DNA from: Blasia pusilla | Taxonomy: Eukaryota > Marchantiophyta > Marchantiopsida > Blasiales | Assembly: GCA_050084515.1 (NCBI GenBank) | Contig: CM114271.1 | Coordinates: 34,658,001 to 34,722,000 of the forward strand | Reading direction: 5' to 3' | DNA: 64,000 nucleotides | In this document: positions 59,316-64,000 of the stretch, one piece after another | Layout of the letters: every line of letters begins with the position of its first letter | How positions within the stretch are numbered: position 1 is the first letter of the stretch | The notes under the pieces: generated by a model | The model's input: only the letters and a program-made list of their open reading frames with translations | Database searches by the model: none | What the model was told of the DNA's origin: nothing | Position numbers and translations under genes: made by a program

Positions 59316-60498
59316 TTTACAATTGTGAATGTGCAACTGTACCGCGCTTCTGTTTACTTTCTTCTTGAAAGGGAGCAGACGAACGCAGGTACTGGAGAAA
59401 ATAGTTCTTGGTACCCTGAAGATAGAGAAAAATTCGCTTAACTGCTGTCCAATGAATGGGACTTGGGCTTGTCATAAACTGAGCAACGGTGCTCACAACA
59501 AAGGCGATATCGGGGCGAGTGCAGACCAACGCCCACATAAGGCTGCCTGCAGCGCTTTTATAAGGAATCGAAGACATAGCAGCAATGTCAGCATCGTCAA
59601 CGGGAGAGTGGTCTTTACTGAGGTGGAGGCCAAAATCGAATCGGGTAGAAATAGGCCTGCAGTCCTGCATCTGAAATTGCGTCAACTTATTCTTCAGGTA
59701 TGTCGTTTGATTTAATCTTATCCAACCTTGTTCACGATCACGTTGAATATGCATTCCTAGGACGTGATACGCCTCACCCAGGTCGGTCATCTCAAATTGT
59801 TGGCGAAGCATAGTTTTGACAAAAGTAAGAAGTTCAGGGCTAGAGCTAGCCAGGATGGTGTCATCCACATAGAGTGCAGGAATAAGAAATTGAGAATCCT
59901 TGCGCAGAATGTAGATGTTAGAATCTGCCGTTGTGCTGACAAAGCCAAGGTTAAATAGGGCAAAATGAAATCGCTCATACCACATTCGAGCAGATTGCTT
60001 CAGCCCATAAATGGACTGTCCAAGAAGACAAACCATGTGGCGATCAGGAACTGAAAGCCCTTGGGGAAGGTCCATGAAAATCTGCTGCTTCAAGAAACCA
60101 TACAGAAAAGCAGCAATGACGTCCAACTGATGGAGGTCAAGATTAAAATAAGCTGCAATAGCAATCAAAAGACGAAGAGATTGTAACTTCACCGTAGGAG
60201 AAAACGTCTCTTCATAGTCTATATCCTGGATTTGAGTGAAGCCCTTGGCAGCAAGCCAGGCTTTATATTTGTGGATTCGGCCGTCATATGTGGGCTTAAT
60301 CTTGAAAACCCACCGACAACCCACAGTACTCCGATCAGGAGGAAGCGGCACAAGAGTCCAAGCCTGCATTCGGGCCATGTTGGCTAATTCGGCAGAAACA
60401 ACAGACTTCCAATGAACTGCATCTGGCCCGGTTATAGCTTCTTCATACAATTGAGGTTCATAAAAAGAATCAGTTGAAGAGACAAGAGCCCAACGCTT
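59316..60498 (-). pseudogene. Ty1/copia reverse transcriptase (left copia copy)
   Basis: An intact frame of 377 codons (60450-59317). Motifs: MQAWTLVPLP, CRWVFKIK, KAWLAAKGFTQIQDIDYEETFSP, LHQLDVIAAFLYG, MDLPQGL, LKQSARMWYERF, then ALYVDDTILASSS with the YVDD catalytic pair, and YKSAAGSLMWALVCTRPDIAF leading to the RNase H connection. The copy is cut shortly after GTKNYFLQYL (about 59390), so RNase H and 3' LTR are absent. A TAG at 60499 separates it from the linker in the same frame. This is the best preserved enzyme domain in the window. Confidence 0.92.
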
Positions 60499-61130
60499 CT
60501 AAGAAGCTCGTTGTTTATCTTTCTCAGCTTCAGCAAGGGTATCGAAACGCTCAATCTGCTTGGTAATTCGAGGACTCCTCCGTTTAGCAAGCGGAGGGGA
60601 GCTTGGCCGAGGTCTCTGTCCATCACCAGAAGTCGATTTAGAAGTAGGAGAAGAAGAGCCTCCCACGGTAGAGGAAACAGATGGAGATGCGGGAACTCCC
60701 ACTGAAGAGGAAATGCTTGGTGAAACTGGGACTCCCACTGAAGATGGAACGGGCAATGGAGAAGGAAGTGGCAACAAGCTTGAAGAATTCGGAGAAGCCC
60801 GAAAGAAAAGTGGATCAGAACGAATAGCTAGATCATCATCTGCATCATAAGAAGCAGAATGGATAGGATGTGGAATAGCCGTACGGACCTTGTCTTCCAG
60901 TACAACAGCATGACGAAAAATGATGATCTTTCTGTCCAGAGTCCGCTGCAGACGTAAGGCTTTGCTTTGGTCACTACAGCCCAGAAAAAACATTCCTCGG
61001 TCTGAAAATCTAACTTGGAATGAGGATCATTGATCTTAACAAAAGCGGGACTGCCATAAATTCTAAGGTGGGAAAGCAGAGGTTTACGATTAAACCAGAG
61101 TTCATATGGGGTTTTAGAAATAGGCATGGC
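60499..61130 (-). pseudogene. Copia integrase C-terminus and Ser/Pro-rich linker (left copy)
   Basis: From right to left: AMPISKTPYELWFNRKPLLSHLRIYGSPAFVKI (the conserved integrase end), then FQTEECFF, a one-base frameshift near 60990, and GCSDQSKALRLQ. A long Ser/Pro/Val-rich linker with a GVPxSPSxSSxVG repeat follows, then KRRSPRITKQIERF before RT. The linker repeat (about 60665-60770) looks like a small internal expansion. Confidence 0.85.
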
Positions 61131-61253
61131 TTTGTTGGGAAGGCGATTCTGAAGATAATTGGGAGTGACTAGAGCTTCACCCCGATAGGATTTAGCTAGA
61201 GCGGTGAAGCTCTAGTCACTCCCAATTATCTTCAGAATCGCCTTCCCAACAAA
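61131..61253. repeat. Perfect 51-bp inverted duplication inside copia integrase
   Basis: 61131-61181 and 61203-61253 are exact reverse complements of 51 bases around a 21-base spacer. The left arm reads in frame as normal integrase on the minus strand (GEALVTPNYLQNRLPNK). The right arm is its inverted copy and replaces or displaces the expected integrase sequence, ending the frame after NSVRS. Confidence 0.97.
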
Positions 61254-61664
61254 CAGATCGAACAGAATTGACAAGAGTGCGATTCTTTTGTTCAGAAACG
61301 CCGTTCTGCTGAGGTGTATGAGGAAAAAAACTGCCTAGAAATGCCTCTCGGAATACAAAAATCATTAAAAATAGAGGATCGATACTCGCCACCATTGTCA
61401 GAACGAAGCATCTTGACGCAACGTGGTTGATGCAGATTCTCAACTAATGCCACAAACCGCTCAAATCGGGAAAGTACCTCAGATTTGTGGAGCATCAGAT
61501 AAAAGTGTAGTGTAGCGAGACAAATCATCAATAAACAGCAGGAAATAGTGGAAGCCAGAATGAGTAGGAGGAGAAATTGGTCCGCACATATATGTGTGAA
61601 TTAAATCGAGAATGTCACAAGCTCTATGTGCGGGTATGTGGGGAAAAGATTTGTGGGTTTGCTT
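61204..61664 (-). pseudogene. Copia integrase core (left copy), broken
   Basis: On the minus strand from 61664: KQTHKSFP...HRACDILDLIHTYMCGPISPPTHSGFHYFLLFIDDLSRYTTL (core start), FERFVALVENLH, MLRSDNGGEYRS (second catalytic Asp), ISRQFF, a frameshift, then HTPQQNGVSEQKNRTL (catalytic Glu), stopping in the inverted duplication. The right boundary at 61664 abuts the LTR of the plus-strand copy, so the rest of this element should continue beyond that insertion. Confidence 0.85.
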
Positions 61665-61980
61665 TGTTAGATTCTAGTAGATCGGCGCAACAAATCGGTC
61701 CATTAGTGTGTACTAGTTAGTTGATCCTTGTGTTTCTCACAAGGATCAACCAAGATGAATGGATTAGATTACCCTTGATTTTAGGGACAATTTCTGTCCA
61801 CTAGTTTCCTTCTGATGTCGTTTCATATTTGTAGAGTTAGAACGACGCATATATTGTTTAGCCTTCTTTCTCTATTAGTGGCGGAAAGTTTGTATCGGCA
61901 TTCATTCCTTTTACGATCATTAAATCTAGTCTGAGCATTTGAGCATTTACTCTCTCTTGATCATTTCTAATATCTTTACA
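61665..61980 (+). repeat. 5' LTR of right copia copy (316 bp)
   Basis: Starts TGTTAGATTC and ends ATATCTTTACA immediately before a tRNA-Met type primer-binding site, giving TG...CA ends. It contains a 13-bp perfect hairpin, 61720-61732 with 61738-61750 (arm GTTGATCCTTGTG). The left neighbour is the integrase of the opposite-strand copia copy. Confidence 0.75.
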
Positions 61981-61993
61981 TGGTATCTGAGCC
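61981..61993 (+). other. Primer-binding site (initiator tRNA-Met complement)
   Basis: TGGTATCTGAGCC follows the LTR directly and differs by one base from TGGTATCAGAGCC, complementary to the 3' end of plant initiator tRNA-Met, the usual copia primer. Confidence 0.85.
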
Positions 61994-62185
61994 AGGTTGC
62001 TAGTCACTACGCTTACGATTTCAAGAGAGGATTGGAATTTGAGGGATGCTTCAACATTCCTAGAGTAGAGGGGACACCTTCTACTCAAACACCTTTCTCA
62101 TTTTTGTCTTCTTGGTGGCTGCGGACTTCAGATTCTTACGAATTCAAAGTCTTTGACCCTTTTTTGTCATTTTCATCAATTCGCA

Positions 62186-63112
62186 ATGGTGAATACTAGT
62201 ATGCTGCTCAAGATCAAGGACATCCCGAAATTCGACGGGACCTATTTCTATATCTGGCATTTTTGCATGATGTTGTTTCTAGATGCCAAAGGTTTAACAT
62301 GCATTGTTGACGGCACGATTGTTAAGCCGACAACTGCCACTGCTTCTGCAACAGGAATAGGGAGTGTTCAAGAATGGGATACACTCAATAAGGTAGCCTT
62401 ATCTATTATCGCGAATCGACTAGACAACTTGCAAGTCCATCATATTAGTGTTTCGAAGACGGCCGTTGAAGCTTGGTCCAAATTGGACACCTTATACCAA
62501 GCGCGCGATGCCGTGACGAAAATGTACTTGCAAGATGAGCTTCAAACCCTCAAGATGAAGGAGGGAGACAGTGTTACTAAGCACGTTCACCAATTTTGCA
62601 CCTTGATTGATCAACTTTCTGCCGCCCGCTCAGTAATTACAGATGAGAATCAGTATTTGGCATTGATGCGATCAATGCCCAATAGTTATCGCAATTTGCT
62701 AACCTCTTTAAGAAGTCAAAAGAATCTGACTCTTCAGACGGTGATAACTTATCTTCTCTAGGAGGAGAAGATGATGAAGACGCAAACATCAGAGCCATCT
62801 TTTGCACTTTTCGTTGGACGAGGCGTAGGTCCTTCCAATTATAAGCCGAAGTTTGGTGGCCACAAGCAAGGTGGCTATCCATCAAGAGGATACGATAGAG
62901 GCAAGGTGCCTCAGAAAGGCGTTGGTTCTTTCATATCATGATTTGTTCATGCATTTTCAGCGAATTCATCCAAAGGAGAATCGCCAGGTAATACTGGTGA
63001 TTGGCAATCACTGTCCTCTAGTCAACAGAATAACTATCAAAGGATGAAGTGTTTTTAGTACAATCTGCTGGGAAATCATATCAAATTGCCGCAAGCGTCT
63101 TGCTGACCAGCA
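62186..63112 (+). pseudogene. gag of right copia copy
   Basis: ATG at 62186. IPKFDGTYFYIWHFCMMLFLDAKGL is the UBN2-type copia gag start; it continues with VALSIIANRLDNLQ, AVEAWSKLDTLYQ, KMYLQDELQTLKMKEGDSVTKHVHQFCTLIDQL and YLALMRSMPNSYRNLL. A TAG at 62759 (probably from CAG before EEKMMK) and a TGA at 62939 interrupt it. The zinc knuckle near 63045-63110 (KCF then stop, HIKLPQAS) is degenerate. Confidence 0.88.
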
Positions 63113-63480
63113 ATTGCAATCCAAATCTCAGGTTCCCCAAGCCCATATGACTTCCCATCTGTTTGTTACAGTAGCATATTCCACTACGGGATTGGAAATC
63201 CAAGATAACATCTGGTATCTTGATACTAGAGCTACACATCACATGGCATTTTCCAGTGATTATTTTTCTAATTCTACTCCATACAAGCGGCCTGTGTATG
63301 TTTACCTTGGAGACATTTCGACTCAAGCAATTCATGGGACCGGCACGGTTGAGATTCTCCTCTCTGAAGGAACTCCACATTCTCTTTGAAATGTGCTGCA
63401 TATACCAAGCCTCAAGAAGAATTGATTTTCCGTTTAACATCTTGACGCAGTCGGAGGTTCAGCTTTGATCAGCAATGGCA
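63113..63480 (+). pseudogene. Copia protease, right copy
   Basis: IWYLDTRATHHMAF at about 63210-63250 is the copia aspartic protease active site with DTGA changed to DTRA (GGA to AGA at 63228). It continues with YVYLGDISTQAIHGTGTVEILL and SLKKN. A stop at 63387 (TGA) and another near 63420 follow. Confidence 0.85.
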
Positions 63481-63559
63481 CATGTGTCCTATAAAATCCC
63501 AAAGGAGAATTGATAACTATTTGCTATCTTCTCAATGATTTGTATAAGTTGGGAGAAGT

Positions 63560-64000
63560 TGTTTACCTTCCCCATGTTCATCTTTTGTAGTCGCTAATGT
63601 AGTCCTTCCTCACTCGGATGCTTTTTGGCATTGCCATTTGGGACACATTAGTTCAACTCGTATTTCTCAACTTCAATCCCAATAGATGATGGATGGCATT
63701 CGTGATCACAATCCTTCTCACACTTCCTCTTGCACTGCTTGTCTGTATGGCAAGCAAACCCCCAAATCTTTTCCCTCTAGCATACTCGCACATAGAGCTT
63801 CTGGCATTCTTGATTTCATTCACACAAATATCTGCGGACCAATTTCTCCTCCTACTCATTCTGGGTCTGCTATTTCTTGCTATTTATTGATGATTTCTCT
63901 CGCTACATTTCACTTTATCTAATGCTGCACAAATTTGAGGGACTTCCCCGATTTGAGCGGTTTGTGGCATTAGTTGAGAATCTGCATCAACCACGTTGTG
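63560..64000 (+). pseudogene. Copia integrase N-terminal region, right copy
   Basis: GAG-pre-integrase zinc finger FWHCHLGHISSTRISQL with HTSSCTACLYGKQTP (H-x3-H...C-x2-C), then ILDFIHTNICGPISPPTHSG, a frameshift near 63870, FIDDFSRY-like sequence and FERFVALVENLHQPR at the window edge. A stop (TAG) lies near 63684. Confidence 0.85.

Larger units (their letters stand above)
61665..64000 (+). mobile_element. Ty1/copia retrotransposon, right copy (5' half, continues past window)
   Basis: LTR, primer-binding site, gag, protease and the start of integrase on the plus strand. The integrase part at 63750-64000 is clearly the same family as the minus-strand copy (KQTPKSFP, ILDFIHTN.CGPISPPTHSG, RFERFVALVENLHQPRC). 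It continues beyond the right edge of the window. Confidence 0.88.

Noticed and set aside
61981-61993. tRNA gene fragment
   Set aside because: Only 13 bases complementary to a tRNA 3' end and placed directly after an LTR, so it is a primer-binding site.

Overview
The window is plant nuclear DNA. The evidence is three host genes with GT-AG introns (a BTB/POZ protein, a Bet v 1/PR-10 protein and a homologue of Arabidopsis At1g01500) in an AT-rich background packed with plant-type transposons: Ty3/gypsy, Ty1/copia, Helitron-like and hAT-like. The short compact genes and the type of Ty3 element would fit a non-seed land plant such as a bryophyte or lycophyte, but I cannot fix the species from sequence alone.

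Layout. 1-6.8 kb is a GC-richer genic island: a foldback element, the two-exon BTB gene (982-2114, +) and the two-exon Bet v 1 gene (4955-6091, -). 6.8-12.4 kb is AT-rich with short-repeat ends and a possible LTR promoter. 12.4-21.2 kb holds a Ty3/gypsy element, copy 1. 21.2-26.4 kb is repeat-derived and mostly without recognisable genes. 26.4-27.8 kb is the At1g01500-like gene on the minus strand with a GC-rich 5' region to about 28.8 kb. 29.4-38.9 kb contains a cluster of non-autonomous Helitron-like elements, LTR remnants, a strong hairpin, an hAT-like MITE and a (GA)n tract. 38.9-46.0 kb is Ty3/gypsy copy 2, of the same family and orientation as copy 1. 46.0-49.2 kb is repeats and a further gypsy scrap. 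49.5-53.0 kb is a decayed Pif1-type (Helitron-like) helicase gene interrupted by a second copy of the hAT-like MITE with a perfect 8-bp target duplication. 53-59.3 kb has no recognised gene. 59.3-64 kb holds two Ty1/copia copies head to head, the right-hand one apparently inserted in the left-hand one.

The most interesting system is the Ty3/gypsy family. Compared side by side, the two damaged copies give an unusual domain order: LTR, long GC-rich leader, gag, aspartic protease, a complete C5-cytosine DNA methyltransferase-like domain (motifs I, IV, VI, VIII and X in canonical order), reverse transcriptase, RNase H, integrase and a C-terminal PHD finger. The element therefore carried both a DNA-methylation writer and a histone-tail-reader type of domain. 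Copy 1 lacks most of gag, copy 2 lacks RNase H, integrase and PHD. Both share in-frame stop codons at the same places inside the methyltransferase and reverse transcriptase, one exactly at the glutamine position of the catalytic PCQ motif. All transposon genes here look inactive; the three host genes look intact.
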